32,852 nt of DNA from the IMG/VR virus record IMGVR_UViG_3300027704_000087, positions 1 through 32,852 of that record; one strand, 5' to 3'. The notes beneath the pieces are model-generated. The model searched no databases and was not told the origin of the DNA. It saw nothing but the letters and a program-made list of their open reading frames with translations. The position numbers and the translations under genes were made by a program. Shown piece after piece: positions 7,411 to 16,155 of this stretch (the stretch's first letter is position 1; every line of letters starts with the position of its first letter). This stretch comes from a virus.

Positions 7411-7487
7411 GCGCCTATAGCTCAATCGGATAGAGCACCAGCCTTCTAAGCTGGGGGTTGCAGGTTCGATTCCTGCTGGGCGCACCA
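7411..7487 (+). tRNA. tRNA-Arg (anticodon UCU)
   Basis: A full cloverleaf folds by eye. The acceptor stem GCGCCTA pairs with TGGGCGC, the D stem GCTC with GAGC, the anticodon stem CCAGC (7438-7442) with GCTGG (7450-7454), and the T stem GCAGG with CCTGC around TTCGATT. The seven-base loop CTTCTAA gives anticodon TCT at 7445-7447, which reads AGA. The CCA end is encoded (7485-7487). AGA is frequent in the phage genes, so the tRNA probably offsets a different host codon preference. It lies within the plus-strand operon, between two coding genes. Confidence 0.96.
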
Positions 7488-7503
7488 AGAAAGGTAAGAC
7501 TAT

Positions 7504-8226
7504 ATGAAACTATTAATAGACTTAGACCCTATAGTATATAGAGTAGGGTTTGCTACACAACATAAGATGCCAGATGGGGAGATAGAAGCAGAACCCATAC
7601 GGTACGCACTATCTACTGTTAAAAGATTTATGAATGGGTTATTAAAAGATACTGAAGCAGAGCACTATAAGGGATTCCTTACAGGTAAAAACAACTTTAG
7701 GTATATAATAGACTCAGAGTATAAAGCAAACAGGAAGGGGGTTGGTAAACCAGTACACTACCAAGCAATAAGAGATTATCTAGAGAAGAGTTATAACACT
7801 GAGATTGTAGATGGTAAGGAAGCTGATGATGCGCTAGCTGAGAACCAAACAAACGAGACAGCAATAGCTACAATAGATAAAGACTTATTGATGGTGGCTG
7901 GAAAGCACTACAACTACGTTAAGAAAGAGTGGCAAACAGTAACACCAGAAGAAGGTACTAAGTTCTTCTACAAGCAGATGTTGATGGGAGATAAGGTAGA
8001 TAACATTCCAGGTATTAGGGGTATAGGACCTAAGACAGCAGACAAGCTGCTAGAGGGAACGGATAGAAAGGATTGGGATAAGTTAGTAGAAGAGAAGTAT
8101 GAAGAGTTCTTTGGTGAAGGGTGGTTTAACAGAATGGTACAGAACACTCAGCTCTTGTGGATGATTCAAACAGATACACTAATGCCAATGAACATAGAGG
8201 GATATGCTAATGCAAAAGAAGAATAG
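7504..8226 (+). CDS. 5'-3' exonuclease, FEN/T7 gp6-like
   Basis: A 240-residue metal-dependent 5' nuclease that would remove RNA primers and degrade host DNA for reuse. Conserved acids of the family are visible: D6 and D8 (LIDLDP), D70 with YKANR, the E106-A-D108-D109 cluster (KEADDA), D125 and D127 (TIDKDL), and D163 and D166 (GDKVDNIPG) followed by the helix-turn segment IRGIGPKTA. It is shorter than T7 gp6 (300 residues). AAAGG lies nine bases before the ATG. It overlaps the endonuclease gene downstream. Confidence 0.93.
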   Translation: MKLLIDLDPIVYRVGFATQHKMPDGEIEAEPIRYALSTVKRFMNGLLKDTEAEHYKGFLTGKNNFRYIIDSEYKANRKGVGKPVHYQAIRDYLEKSYNTEIVDGKEADDALAENQTNETAIATIDKDLLMVAGKHYNYVKKEWQTVTPEEGTKFFYKQMLMGDKVDNIPGIRGIGPKTADKLLEGTDRKDWDKLVEEKYEEFFGEGWFNRMVQNTQLLWMIQTDTLMPMNIEGYANAKEE

Positions 8227-8614
8227 ATATCGAAGTAAGCTGGAGGCTAACCTAGCTCTTACCTTACCAAAAGACTTTACGTATGAGTGTACTACCCTTA
8301 AGTATCGTAAGAAAACTAGAAGAGAAATGGTATGTCAATCTTGTGGTGGTGATAACATCTTGCAGTATGCAACGTACCTTACAGACTTCAGGTTGCCTAA
8401 TGGCATTTACCTAGAAGCAAAGGGTTGGTTCAAACCTAGTGACAGAACAAAGATGGAATCAGTAATTGCTTGTAACCCAGACGTAGATATTAGAATGGTA
8501 TTCCAAAACGATGGGTGGACTACTAAATTAAAGAAACAGAAGTATAGTGAGTGGTGTATCAAACGTAAGATTAAATATTGTATTGGTAAGATTCCCAAGG
8601 AGTGGTTGCTATGA
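8210..8614 (+). CDS. Endonuclease I (Holliday junction resolvase), T7 gp3-like
   Basis: This nuclease resolves branched DNA and helps break down the host chromosome. With the start at 8210 it has 134 residues, near T7 gp3 (149). Catalytic residues align as E12, D59, E69 and K71; the D-to-E (10) and E-to-K (2) spacings equal those of T7 D55, E65 and K67. An inserted CQSC (42-45) is unusual and might bind metal with other residues. AGAGGG lies eight bases before the ATG at 8210 but only two before an ATG at 8204, so I prefer 8210. It overlaps the end of the exonuclease gene and ends in an ATGA overlap with the next. Confidence 0.92.
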   Translation: MQKKNRYRSKLEANLALTLPKDFTYECTTLKYRKKTRREMVCQSCGGDNILQYATYLTDFRLPNGIYLEAKGWFKPSDRTKMESVIACNPDVDIRMVFQNDGWTTKLKKQKYSEWCIKRKIKYCIGKIPKEWLL

Positions 8615-8916
8615 GTGAAGAGAGTTTAATTTGTTATTCTTGTGGAGCAGAGGGGCCTGAGTACGAAGTAGTAGACTATCAAAGGGTCTGTGCTGTTTGT
8701 GGAGAACCTGCTGTAATGACAGTAGTAGAAGTAATTGATTTACTAAATGACCTTAGATTAAAGGGGTTGATTAAGGATGCTATCATGGCTGAACATGTTG
8801 ACGAAGACTACGGAGTTAAAGGGTTAGACTTTGAAGAAAACCAAGATGAACTAGAGCATTCCTTCAGAGCTTTTGAGAGGGACTTTAAAGATGAGTATGG
8901 AGAAGACTATGATTAA
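8611..8916 (+). CDS. Zinc-ribbon protein of unknown function
   Basis: The 101-residue product has two Cys pairs, C8-x2-C11 and C27-x2-C30, forming a predicted zinc ribbon, then an acidic helical C-terminal region ending DEYGEDYD. AAGGAG lies eight bases before the ATG at 8611; an upstream GTG at 8602 is less well placed. It is coupled to the endonuclease gene by ATGA and overlaps the next gene by eight bases. It probably binds protein or nucleic acid within the replication block, but I cannot give a precise role. Confidence 0.75.
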   Translation: MSEESLICYSCGAEGPEYEVVDYQRVCAVCGEPAVMTVVEVIDLLNDLRLKGLIKDAIMAEHVDEDYGVKGLDFEENQDELEHSFRAFERDFKDEYGEDYD

Positions 8917-9232
8917 ACCAATAGCTTTAACTCTAGTAGGTCTCATGTCAGCAGTGACAGCTAACGCAGAAACTAAGGAGGTAGTAACTGAGGTAACAAA
9001 AGGGGTGTTCATTACTTTAACAACCACCCCATGTACTAGGTATGAAGCACCTCCTAATATATTTCTGTTCCAAGCCCATGCTGTAGATGAGAATATTAAG
9101 CAAAAGGCAGAGGGTTGTTTTTCAGTGGAGCAAGATGGTAATGTGGTTATTAACTTAGTCAACACGAAGAACAACAATCAGTATGGGTATGTACTACCTA
9201 TAGGTATTTTTAAGGAAGTTGGGTATTTTTAG
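8909..9232 (+). CDS. Small exported protein with signal peptide
   Basis: I chose the ATG at 8909, which has GGAG six bases upstream. It gives 107 residues starting with a near-ideal signal peptide: MIK, hydrophobic PIALTLVGLMSAV, then the A-N-A cleavage site after residue 20. The mature part of about 87 residues is beta-rich and has two cysteines (in PCTRYE and EGCFSV) that could form a disulfide in the periplasm. No family is recognised. It is odd to find an exported protein between nuclease and phosphoesterase genes. It could act on the envelope or on superinfecting phage, but this is inference. Confidence 0.7.
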   Translation: MIKPIALTLVGLMSAVTANAETKEVVTEVTKGVFITLTTTPCTRYEAPPNIFLFQAHAVDENIKQKAEGCFSVEQDGNVVINLVNTKNNNQYGYVLPIGIFKEVGYF

Positions 9233-9270
9233 CCCATGACAAATTGACACAGGTTGGAAAGGAATAGATA

Positions 9271-10041
9271 ATGAGTAAACGAATTATAGTGATACCAGAT
9301 ACACAGGTTAAGTTGGGTGTACCAATGGACCATCTCAGGTGGGCTGGTGAGTACATAGCAGAGAAGAAGCCTGATTACATTGTACACATCGGAGACCATT
9401 GGGATATGCCTAGCCTCTCCTCTTATGATAAAGGTAAGAAGTCTTTTGAAGGTAGACGTTATAAGGATGACATAAGCTCAGGTAATGAAGCAATGGACAT
9501 ACTACTAGAGCCTATCAAGAAAGAAATGAAGAGATTGAAGCGAGGTAAGAAGAAGCAGTGGACACCTAGATTAGTATACTGTATGGGTAACCATGAAGAA
9601 CGTATCAACAGGGCAGTAGAGTATGATGCTATCTTAGAGGATGTTATCGGTTATAAAGATTTAAACTTAAGTGATTGGGAAGTGTATGACTTTCTAGAGC
9701 CAGTCATCTTAGAGGGTGTAGCTTTTGCCCACTACTTCACTTCGGGTGTAATGGGTAGACCAGTAGCAAGTGCAAGAGCTTTACTAACTAAGAAGATGAT
9801 GAGCTGTATTATGGGTCATGTTCAGGATAGAGACATAGCTTTTGGTAAGCGTGGTGATGGTGCTAGATTAACGGGATTGTTTGCAGGTATCTTCTACCAA
9901 CATGATGAGAGCTACTTAGGGTATCAAGGTAACGGTTCTTGGAAAGGAATCTGGACATTGAATGAAGTAGAGAATGGTAGCTTCGATGAGATGCCTATTA
10001 GTATTAGATACTTGGAGGATAAGTATGCACGACAGGACTAA
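9271..10041 (+). CDS. Calcineurin-like metallophosphoesterase
   Basis: A 256-residue protein with the ordered motifs of the calcineurin-like fold: D10-x-Q12 (normally D-x-H), GDHWD at 41-45, GNHE at 106-109, H154 (AHYF) and GHVQ at 182-185 (normally GHxH). Gln replacing His at two metal positions is a change I associate with phage members of the family; activity is likely but not certain. The substrate could be nucleotides, DNA ends or phosphoprotein. AAAGG lies about nine bases before the ATG. It follows the secreted protein by 38 bases and overlaps the DUF3310 gene. Confidence 0.85.
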   Translation: MSKRIIVIPDTQVKLGVPMDHLRWAGEYIAEKKPDYIVHIGDHWDMPSLSSYDKGKKSFEGRRYKDDISSGNEAMDILLEPIKKEMKRLKRGKKKQWTPRLVYCMGNHEERINRAVEYDAILEDVIGYKDLNLSDWEVYDFLEPVILEGVAFAHYFTSGVMGRPVASARALLTKKMMSCIMGHVQDRDIAFGKRGDGARLTGLFAGIFYQHDESYLGYQGNGSWKGIWTLNEVENGSFDEMPISIRYLEDKYARQD

Positions 10042-10315
10042 CAACCCAGACTGGTTCCTAGACAAAGTAAGGAAGACAAAAATGACAGAGAAGACAAAGG
10101 AAGTAGTAACTAAGACTTTTAAAGATATACAAGTAGGGGGTGACCACTATAAGAAGTTCACCATACAACCTTGGGATATTGTAGATGAATATAAACTAGG
10201 GTTCTATGCAGGTAACGCACTGAAGTACCTACTACGAGATAAAGATAATAAGAAGCAAGACTTAGAGAAAGCAAGACACTATATAGATAAAATGATTGGA
10301 GACCTACGTGAATGA
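10025..10315 (+). CDS. DUF3310 family protein
   Basis: With the ATG at 10025 (GGAGGA five bases upstream) the product has 96 residues. The second half carries the DUF3310 signature: GGDHYKKFTIQPWDIV, then a GNALKYLLRDKDKK-like stretch and DLEKARHYIDKMI. The family is widespread in phages near nucleotide-metabolism genes and is sometimes labelled nucleotide kinase, without proof. It overlaps the phosphoesterase gene by 17 bases and lies just before the ribonucleotide reductase, consistent with dNTP supply. Confidence 0.88.
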   Translation: MHDRTNNPDWFLDKVRKTKMTEKTKEVVTKTFKDIQVGGDHYKKFTIQPWDIVDEYKLGFYAGNALKYLLRDKDNKKQDLEKARHYIDKMIGDLRE

Positions 10316-10380
10316 AAGCATGGGTAGATACATTACCACCAATCAATTTATACAACTACAAAATAAAAAGGGAATACACA

Positions 10381-12228
10381 ATGGACAATTCACAAGAGCT
10401 CTTATCAAACATTACAGTCTTCAACAAGTACGCAAAGTATGTTGACGGACTTGAGCGTAGAGAGACATGGGCAGAGCTAGTTGACCGTAACCTTGACATG
10501 CACGTACGTAAGTACCCAGACTTTGAAGGAGAGATAGTAGCAGCTTACAAGTTTGTATACGCCAAACAAGTATTACCTTCTATGCGTAGCCTACAGTTTG
10601 GTGGGCGACCAATTGAACTAAGTAACAACCGTATGTTTAACTGTGCGTTTAGTCCAGTAGACCACCCTGCTGTCTTCAGTGAGACAATGTTTAACCTACT
10701 AGGTGGTAGTGGTGTAGGCTACTCAGTACAGAAGCGCCACACAGAGCAGCTACCAACCATTGTAGGGCCTCTAGAGCGTCAACGTAGGTTCTTAGTAGGG
10801 GATTCAATTGAAGGCTGGGCAGATGCCGTTAAAGTGCTAATCAAGGCATACACTAAAGGTAAGAGTGACCCACAGTTTGACTTCCGAGACATTAGACATA
10901 AAGGTGCTAGGTTAGTAACAAGTGGTGGAAAAGCACCTGGACCAGACCCATTACGTATCTGCTTAGATAAGTTACGTAGTGTACTTAATGATGCAGTGGG
11001 TAGAAAACTACAACCACTAGAAGTACATGATATGATTTGTCACATTGCAGATGCAGTATTAACTGGTGGTATACGTAGAGCAGCTTTGATTAGTCTGTTT
11101 GACAAAGATGATTTAGACATGCTATCAGCTAAGGCAGGTAACTGGTGGGAGTTGAACCCTCAACGTGGTAGAGCTAACAATTCTGTAGTGTTACACAGAG
11201 ATGATACTTCTGAAGAAGAGTGGAAGAGTATTTGGAAGAAGGTAGAAGACTCAGGTAGTGGTGAGCCGGGTGTGTTCTGGACTAACAACTATGACATGGG
11301 TAGTAACCCTTGTTGTGAGATTGCTCTAATGCCTAACCAATACTGTAACCTAGTTGAAGTAAACGTAAGTGATGTAACAACCCAAAGAGAACTAAACGCT
11401 CGTGTAAAAGCTGCAACCTTACTTGGTACATTACAAGCTGGATACACAGACTTCCACTACCTTCGCTCTGTATGGAAAGAGACTACAGAGAGAGAGGGAT
11501 TACTGGGTGTGTCTATGACTGGTATTGGTAGTGGTTCTGTCCTAGCTCTTGACTTAAAGGAGTCTGCTGAGGTATCTAAAGAAGAGAATGCTCGTGTTGC
11601 TAAGGCTATTGGTATCAATGTTAGTTACCGTATCACTACTGTTAAACCAGCAGGTACTACGAGTTTAGTCTTAGGTAGTTCTAGTGGTATCCATGCTTGG
11701 CATAATGACTTCTATGTTAGACGTATGCGTGTTGGTAAGAACGAACCACTGTATGCTTACATGAAAGCTAAAGTGCCAGACTTAATTGAAGACTGTGTAC
11801 ACAAGCCTCACTTAGAAGCAGTCATGAGTTTCCCACAGAAAGCACCGAAGGGTGCTATGCTACGGACTGAGAACTACAAAGACTTACTAGAACGAGTACG
11901 GAGATTTAATCAGGAGTGGATTGGCAATGGTCATAACATAGGAGATAACACACACAATGTAAGTTGTACTATCTCATTGAAAGATGATGAGTGGGAAGAG
12001 TGTGGACAATGGATGTGGGATAACCGAGAAGAGTATACAGGTATTTCTGTGCTACCATACAATGGGGGGACATATCAGCAAGCTCCATTTACAGATTGTA
12101 CAGAGGATGAGTACCTAGAGATGTATCAACAGTTAGCTAAGATTGACTTAACCGAGGTAGTAGAAGTTGAGGATAATACAGAAGCTAAAGATAACCTTGC
12201 ATGTAGTGGGGGTTCTTGTGAAATTTAA
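10381..12228 (+). CDS. nrdJ: Class II (B12-dependent) ribonucleoside triphosphate reductase
   Basis: This enzyme reduces ribonucleotides to deoxyribonucleotides using adenosylcobalamin, so it needs host B12. From the ATG at 10381 (AGGGA seven bases upstream) it has 615 residues. Key cysteines match the Lactobacillus monomeric enzyme: C88 and C322 as the active-site pair, C311 as the radical cysteine next to E313 (NPCCE, with 311 to 322 spacing the same as 408 to 419), and the C-terminal C608/C613 relay pair (CSGGSC). The segment KPAGTTSLVLGSSSGIH is also typical. The frame is open upstream to 10312, but those extra 23 residues lack a ribosome binding site. It needs no radical-generating partner subunit. 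Confidence 0.93.
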   Translation: MDNSQELLSNITVFNKYAKYVDGLERRETWAELVDRNLDMHVRKYPDFEGEIVAAYKFVYAKQVLPSMRSLQFGGRPIELSNNRMFNCAFSPVDHPAVFSETMFNLLGGSGVGYSVQKRHTEQLPTIVGPLERQRRFLVGDSIEGWADAVKVLIKAYTKGKSDPQFDFRDIRHKGARLVTSGGKAPGPDPLRICLDKLRSVLNDAVGRKLQPLEVHDMICHIADAVLTGGIRRAALISLFDKDDLDMLSAKAGNWWELNPQRGRANNSVVLHRDDTSEEEWKSIWKKVEDSGSGEPGVFWTNNYDMGSNPCCEIALMPNQYCNLVEVNVSDVTTQRELNARVKAATLLGTLQAGYTDFHYLRSVWKETTEREGLLGVSMTGIGSGSVLALDLKESAEVSKEENARVAKAIGINVSYRITTVKPAGTTSLVLGSSSGIHAWHNDFYVRRMRVGKNEPLYAYMKAKVPDLIEDCVHKPHLEAVMSFPQKAPKGAMLRTENYKDLLERVRRFNQEWIGNGHNIGDNTHNVSCTISLKDDEWEECGQWMWDNREEYTGISVLPYNGGTYQQAPFTDCTEDEYLEMYQQLAKIDLTEVVEVEDNTEAKDNLACSGGSCEI

Positions 12229-12244
12229 TCGAAAGGAATAGATA

Positions 12245-12394
12245 ATGAAATATCACGGTGCGTCATGGAGTTGGATATCAGGGATGGGGTTGGGGGTTGA
12301 GTTTCCACCCAATCCTTCAACAGACATTTCATTCATTATGACATTAGACCTCGTCATTGTGAGGGTAGTGTATTATGTATTTAAAATAGAATAG
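12245..12394 (+). CDS. Small hypothetical protein after the reductase (49 aa)
   Basis: A 49-codon frame with AAAGG seven bases before its ATG. Its start region (GAAAGGAATAGATAATGA, 12231-12248) is identical over 18 bases to that of the metallophosphoesterase gene. The N-terminal half is Trp/Gly-rich (SWSWISGMGLGVEFPP). The C-terminal half is hydrophobic (FIMTLDLVIVRVVYYVF) and may insert in a membrane. It is the last plus-strand gene before the convergent terminator. No family is recognised. Confidence 0.5.
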   Translation: MKYHGASWSWISGMGLGVEFPPNPSTDISFIMTLDLVIVRVVYYVFKIE

Positions 12395-12395
12395 A

Positions 12396-12420
12396 GAAGG
12401 GGGGCTTAATTGCCCCCTTC
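12396..12420. terminator. Bidirectional terminator between the convergent arms
   Basis: GAAGGGGGGC and GCCCCCTTC form a GC-rich stem of about nine pairs with one extra G and a six-base loop. It lies exactly between the last plus-strand gene and the last minus-strand gene, which are convergent. The flanks are T-rich on the plus side (CTTTG..TTTTAC) and A/T-rich on the other, so it can plausibly stop transcripts from both sides. Confidence 0.8.
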
Positions 12421-12432
12421 CTTTGTGCCATT

Positions 12433-12588
12433 TTACTTTCCTTTAGGTTTAGTATTCACATAGCCTTTTGCTTTCAATGCTAGGTGCTTTGCCTGACTAC
12501 TTGCATATACTGATTTTCCAGTTTTTTTGTCATACATCATGTGAGGTTTAAAGGTCTTTTTACTTACTTTTCCATAGCTAGATTGCAT
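12433..12588 (-). CDS. Small basic hypothetical protein (51 aa)
   Basis: A 51-residue, strongly basic protein (many Lys, ending KPKGK) with AAGGA about seven bases before the ATG. It has text of the type KPHMMYDKKTGKSVYASSQAKHLALKAKGYVNTKPKGK, a pattern I associate with small proteins encoded beside virion genes in marine T7-like phages. It is the last gene of the late arm, 27 bases after the large internal virion protein. It may be a minor virion or DNA-associated protein; this is inference. Confidence 0.65.
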   Translation of the reverse strand: MQSSYGKVSKKTFKPHMMYDKKTGKSVYASSQAKHLALKAKGYVNTKPKGK

Positions 12589-12615
12589 TTCATTTTCCTT
12601 TTAGTTTCCAAATTT

Positions 12616-15600
12616 TTAATTGCCACTACTATTGTAACCCATCTCTCTCATTTTAATCATAACAGCTTTAGTTACAATCCCTTTCTTAGCAAGTTCGTTG
12701 AGGCTACTTTGATTGTTTCCTACTGTCTTAATAGCATACTCAGCTCTCTCTTCTAAAGACAACCCCTTGACTACAGCATCATAAGCAGAGACCCCTCTTA
12801 CTTTAGCTTTCCTATTAGCCACGTATCTATTCTTTAAAGCTTTAGCTAGGTTCGCATCTGTCTTAAAGACTTCCCCCACCTTCTTACTAAACTCTTTAGG
12901 TGTAGCAGTGTCTAACCCTAACTCAGTAAAGATGTCAGCAGTAGTTGGTTCTTTGTCAGGGGTAGGGATATTGATTCTACCTTCTAACAAACTTAAGATA
13001 TCAGAACCTTTTGTACCAGCTTCTTTTAATACACTGATGATTCTATCTTGGTCATAGCCTAGCTTCCTCATACTACTTATATTCTCTAATACATTTTTCA
13101 TGTTGGCAGTATAGTCAACTGAAGCTGCTTCGTATGCTATAGCCATTGCTTGTGGGCTATCCTCTGCCTTGTTCCTCATAGAGTTATAAGCACCAAAAGA
13201 ATCTCTACCAGCAAAGATGTTAGACCTAACAGTTTGTACTGAACGCTCTTCAATATCAAACTTATTATTTCTAATACCTACTAGCCTTAAAGCCATCTCT
13301 TCTCTAGTAAACTCTGGGTCTAAGCCCCTCTCAAACTCCCTAAATACTCCAGGCTCAAGTAGTTTATAGAGGACATGAGCGACTCTCTTACGAGTATTCA
13401 CTACCTTGTCTGGGGAGTTAGAGATAGTTCTACCATACTCATCCCTGTTTGCTAGGCCGTCAGCGACTTCTCTGAATACAAAGGAACCCTCACCTACAAA
13501 GTACTCAGACAAACCATTTGCTATATCAGCTGCTGGGTCATCCCCTAAGCCAGCATTAACAAGGTCTGCTATCATAGCATGGGGAGATAGGTAGGATAAG
13601 TTCATGTACTCTCCAGACTCACCATCCTCACTCATTTTAAAACTAAGAGATTTATTTTTATCCCAAGGAGCTACGACAAGATTGTTTAGTACTTTCTCCT
13701 TGTCTTCAGTGACCCCCTCCTTCTCATTGTACGCTCTTCTGCCAGCTTCTGTTGCACCTACTACTGTAGCTAGAGAAGCAAGACGTTTAGCTCCCTCTAG
13801 TTTCATAGCAGCAATGTTAGGCTTGTTTGTAATACCTAACTCTGTCCCAAACGTACCCGTCATCATCTGCTTTGCTACCTTTACTTGGTTTGTAATATTT
13901 CTAGCAAACTCTAAAGTAAAAGAAGCAAACTGTGGCATAAAGCCTATACGAGAAAGGGTCTTAGCTGTATCATTTAGCCTAGCGTAGTTCTGGAATGTAT
14001 CATTTGTTAAGTCAGCAGCTCTCTGTTTAATACTCTCGCTATCCATATCAGGAAACAGCTTTCCTACCACTGACCTGTTATGAATCCATACTTGATATCT
14101 AGCAGCAGTATCTGTAGCAGAGTATACCTTACCTACAGGTGCGAGCTTTTCTCCAATAGCTGTAGAGATTTTACCTGCATCTAGTGTATCCCTAACATCA
14201 GAGACTAAGATATTAGCATTAGAAATACCAAACCTTTCCATGTCTCTCATATCAGTAAGGATAGCTTTCCTAGCTTTTGGGCTAGCCCCACTCGCTAAGT
14301 CTTCTACTATATTAAACTCAGACAAAGCAAGTTTAAGACCCTTGAAGTAAGCCCTGCTAGGGACAACACCCATACCTAACATAGTAGCCATACCACCATA
14401 CGCATTGACTGCGTAAGAGGAAGGGTTAAATAGAACCTTAGTAGCCTTAGCAACACCAGTACCAGCAAACCAAAAGTCCTGTATACCTTCTAAGAGGTCA
14501 TTAGCAGGTTTCTGTTCTTTAGCAAGGTAGTCCTTAATTAAAGATTTGTTAATAGCAGGTGGTACATGTAGTCCTGTATCTAAGTTACCACGTACTAGTA
14601 AAGGTATCCAATGAGCTGGTGCACCCTTCTCAGCGGTAGCTAATCCTGCTTTCTGTAGGGTCTTAGCAATGGCAATATCCCCAGCATTTCTCTCAACAAT
14701 TCTAGATAGGGATTCTAGTGTCCCCCTAATCCTTTCTCCTGGCTCTGTAATCTCTCCAAGGAACTCTCTCTCTGCAGGCCCAACATCTCCCCGTTTTCTG
14801 AAGACACCCTCTAAGGCTTTGCCCCTACTATCACCACTTACAGACCTAGCAAAAGCACTACTATCTAGTAAGCTCTGTACTTTCTTCTCTGCTGCTTCTG
14901 TACTACCTTCTTTTACTGCAATCTCTTTAACTGCAGCAGCTCTCTGTTTTGCATTAGGCTCATATTTACTATCCGTAAACATCTTATACTCTCTAGTGTT
15001 GTAGCTTTTATCTCTGTAACTTCTTTGGACTACCTCACTTAATTCCTTTGTCTCCTGTGCAGTCATCTTTAAAAAACTATTCTCATCTAGTTGGTCTATC
15101 AAAGAGAGTTGAGATTCAGACCTCAGCTTGTCATAAAACTTCAAGTCTGTTTCTACTAGAGTCCCTTTTAAAGCCTTGTCCATAATACCTGTATCTAAAA
15201 ACTTATCTACGCTTGGAGATATACTTGGATTCTTTTGTATAGCTTCTGAGATACTTCTTTCTAACCTAGACCCAACAGCTATATTACCTTTAGTAAGGTT
15301 TGAGTGTTTGATAATTAAATTTTGTACTTCTTTACCAAGAGTGATAGAAGGAGTCCAACTAGCAAATGTTTTTTGAAACCAATTCAATCCGCCTGATTCT
15401 TTCTTTAAGAGTTCTTCAACCTCAGCAACTTCCTTAGCCTCACTAGCCAATACTGTTTTCTTAGCTACATCTCCTACAGGTATGTCAGTTAATTCTGCTA
15501 GTTCCTGTCGAGTAATAGCTCCCTTCGTGACTAACTCATCAATCTCTGCAGGTGTCTTACCCTCAATCTTTTTAGCAGCCTTAGAGGAAAACCAACCACT

Positions 15601-16155
15601 AACATTCTTAGCAATCTTAGGAGAGACAGCACCTAACGCTCCACCAAATGCAGTACCAGCTAGGCCACCTGTGAGTAGCTCTTCAGGGGTGGGCATCCTA
15701 CCCTCATCTATCGTAGCACGAGCTGTTGTATCACTGACACCAATAGCAGCACCCTTAAGTGCTTGGTCTTTAGCAGAGGCAGCTATTAGCTGTTTAGTTA
15801 TGACAGTACCCTTAGCTATGCCCTGTAGAGCCTTGCTAGCAGGTATTAAGTTAGCAGCACCTGCTACTAAGGCCCTACCCCAAGAAATGTCTTCAGCCCC
15901 CTCTATCTCTTGTGCTGCGATGTTACCTGCAACACCACCAGCAAAGGCAATAGGGAGGTATCCAATCCCAGTAGCAGCTCCTGCAACTTGTGCACCTGCA
16001 CCAATAGCAACTTCAGCAGCTAGGCCTTTAGCTATGTCCCCACCAGAGGGAGAGTTAGATTCATCAGGTAGGGTGGCAGCTATCTCATCAATCTCCAGCT
16101 CAGAGAGGGTAGCAGATGTCTCTACCTCTTTACCTTTAATGGTATATATAGGCAT
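12616..16155 (-). CDS. Large internal virion / DNA ejection protein
   Basis: At 1179 residues this is the largest product. By size and position after two smaller internal-type proteins it should be the counterpart of T7 gp16 or gp15, which form the ejection channel across the cell envelope. A Gly/Ala-rich hydrophobic region at about residues 40-150 could insert in membranes; much of the rest is predicted helical. I see no transglycosylase active site like that at the N-terminus of T7 gp16. The start overlaps the preceding stop as TAATG, with GGGG upstream. The assignment is by context, not by domain match. Confidence 0.75.
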   Translation of the reverse strand: MPIYTIKGKEVETSATLSELEIDEIAATLPDESNSPSGGDIAKGLAAEVAIGAGAQVAGAATGIGYLPIAFAGGVAGNIAAQEIEGAEDISWGRALVAGAANLIPASKALQGIAKGTVITKQLIAASAKDQALKGAAIGVSDTTARATIDEGRMPTPEELLTGGLAGTAFGGALGAVSPKIAKNVSGWFSSKAAKKIEGKTPAEIDELVTKGAITRQELAELTDIPVGDVAKKTVLASEAKEVAEVEELLKKESGGLNWFQKTFASWTPSITLGKEVQNLIIKHSNLTKGNIAVGSRLERSISEAIQKNPSISPSVDKFLDTGIMDKALKGTLVETDLKFYDKLRSESQLSLIDQLDENSFLKMTAQETKELSEVVQRSYRDKSYNTREYKMFTDSKYEPNAKQRAAAVKEIAVKEGSTEAAEKKVQSLLDSSAFARSVSGDSRGKALEGVFRKRGDVGPAEREFLGEITEPGERIRGTLESLSRIVERNAGDIAIAKTLQKAGLATAEKGAPAHWIPLLVRGNLDTGLHVPPAINKSLIKDYLAKEQKPANDLLEGIQDFWFAGTGVAKATKVLFNPSSYAVNAYGGMATMLGMGVVPSRAYFKGLKLALSEFNIVEDLASGASPKARKAILTDMRDMERFGISNANILVSDVRDTLDAGKISTAIGEKLAPVGKVYSATDTAARYQVWIHNRSVVGKLFPDMDSESIKQRAADLTNDTFQNYARLNDTAKTLSRIGFMPQFASFTLEFARNITNQVKVAKQMMTGTFGTELGITNKPNIAAMKLEGAKRLASLATVVGATEAGRRAYNEKEGVTEDKEKVLNNLVVAPWDKNKSLSFKMSEDGESGEYMNLSYLSPHAMIADLVNAGLGDDPAADIANGLSEYFVGEGSFVFREVADGLANRDEYGRTISNSPDKVVNTRKRVAHVLYKLLEPGVFREFERGLDPEFTREEMALRLVGIRNNKFDIEERSVQTVRSNIFAGRDSFGAYNSMRNKAEDSPQAMAIAYEAASVDYTANMKNVLENISSMRKLGYDQDRIISVLKEAGTKGSDILSLLEGRINIPTPDKEPTTADIFTELGLDTATPKEFSKKVGEVFKTDANLAKALKNRYVANRKAKVRGVSAYDAVVKGLSLEERAEYAIKTVGNNQSSLNELAKKGIVTKAVMIKMREMGYNSSGN

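Noticed and set aside
9244-9272. TTGACA-N17-GATAAT, a near-consensus promoter before the metallophosphoesterase
   Set aside because: The -10 box overlaps the start codon, so RNA would begin inside the gene; probably chance, though it could serve downstream genes.
10312-10380. N-terminal extension of the ribonucleotide reductase by 23 codons
   Set aside because: The ATG at 10312 overlaps the preceding stop but has no ribosome binding site; the ATG at 10381 has AGGGA seven bases upstream and a family-like N-terminus.
12616-15376. Several other plus-strand frames over the large virion gene
   Set aside because: No ribosome binding sites, low-complexity products and complete overlap with the minus-strand gene.
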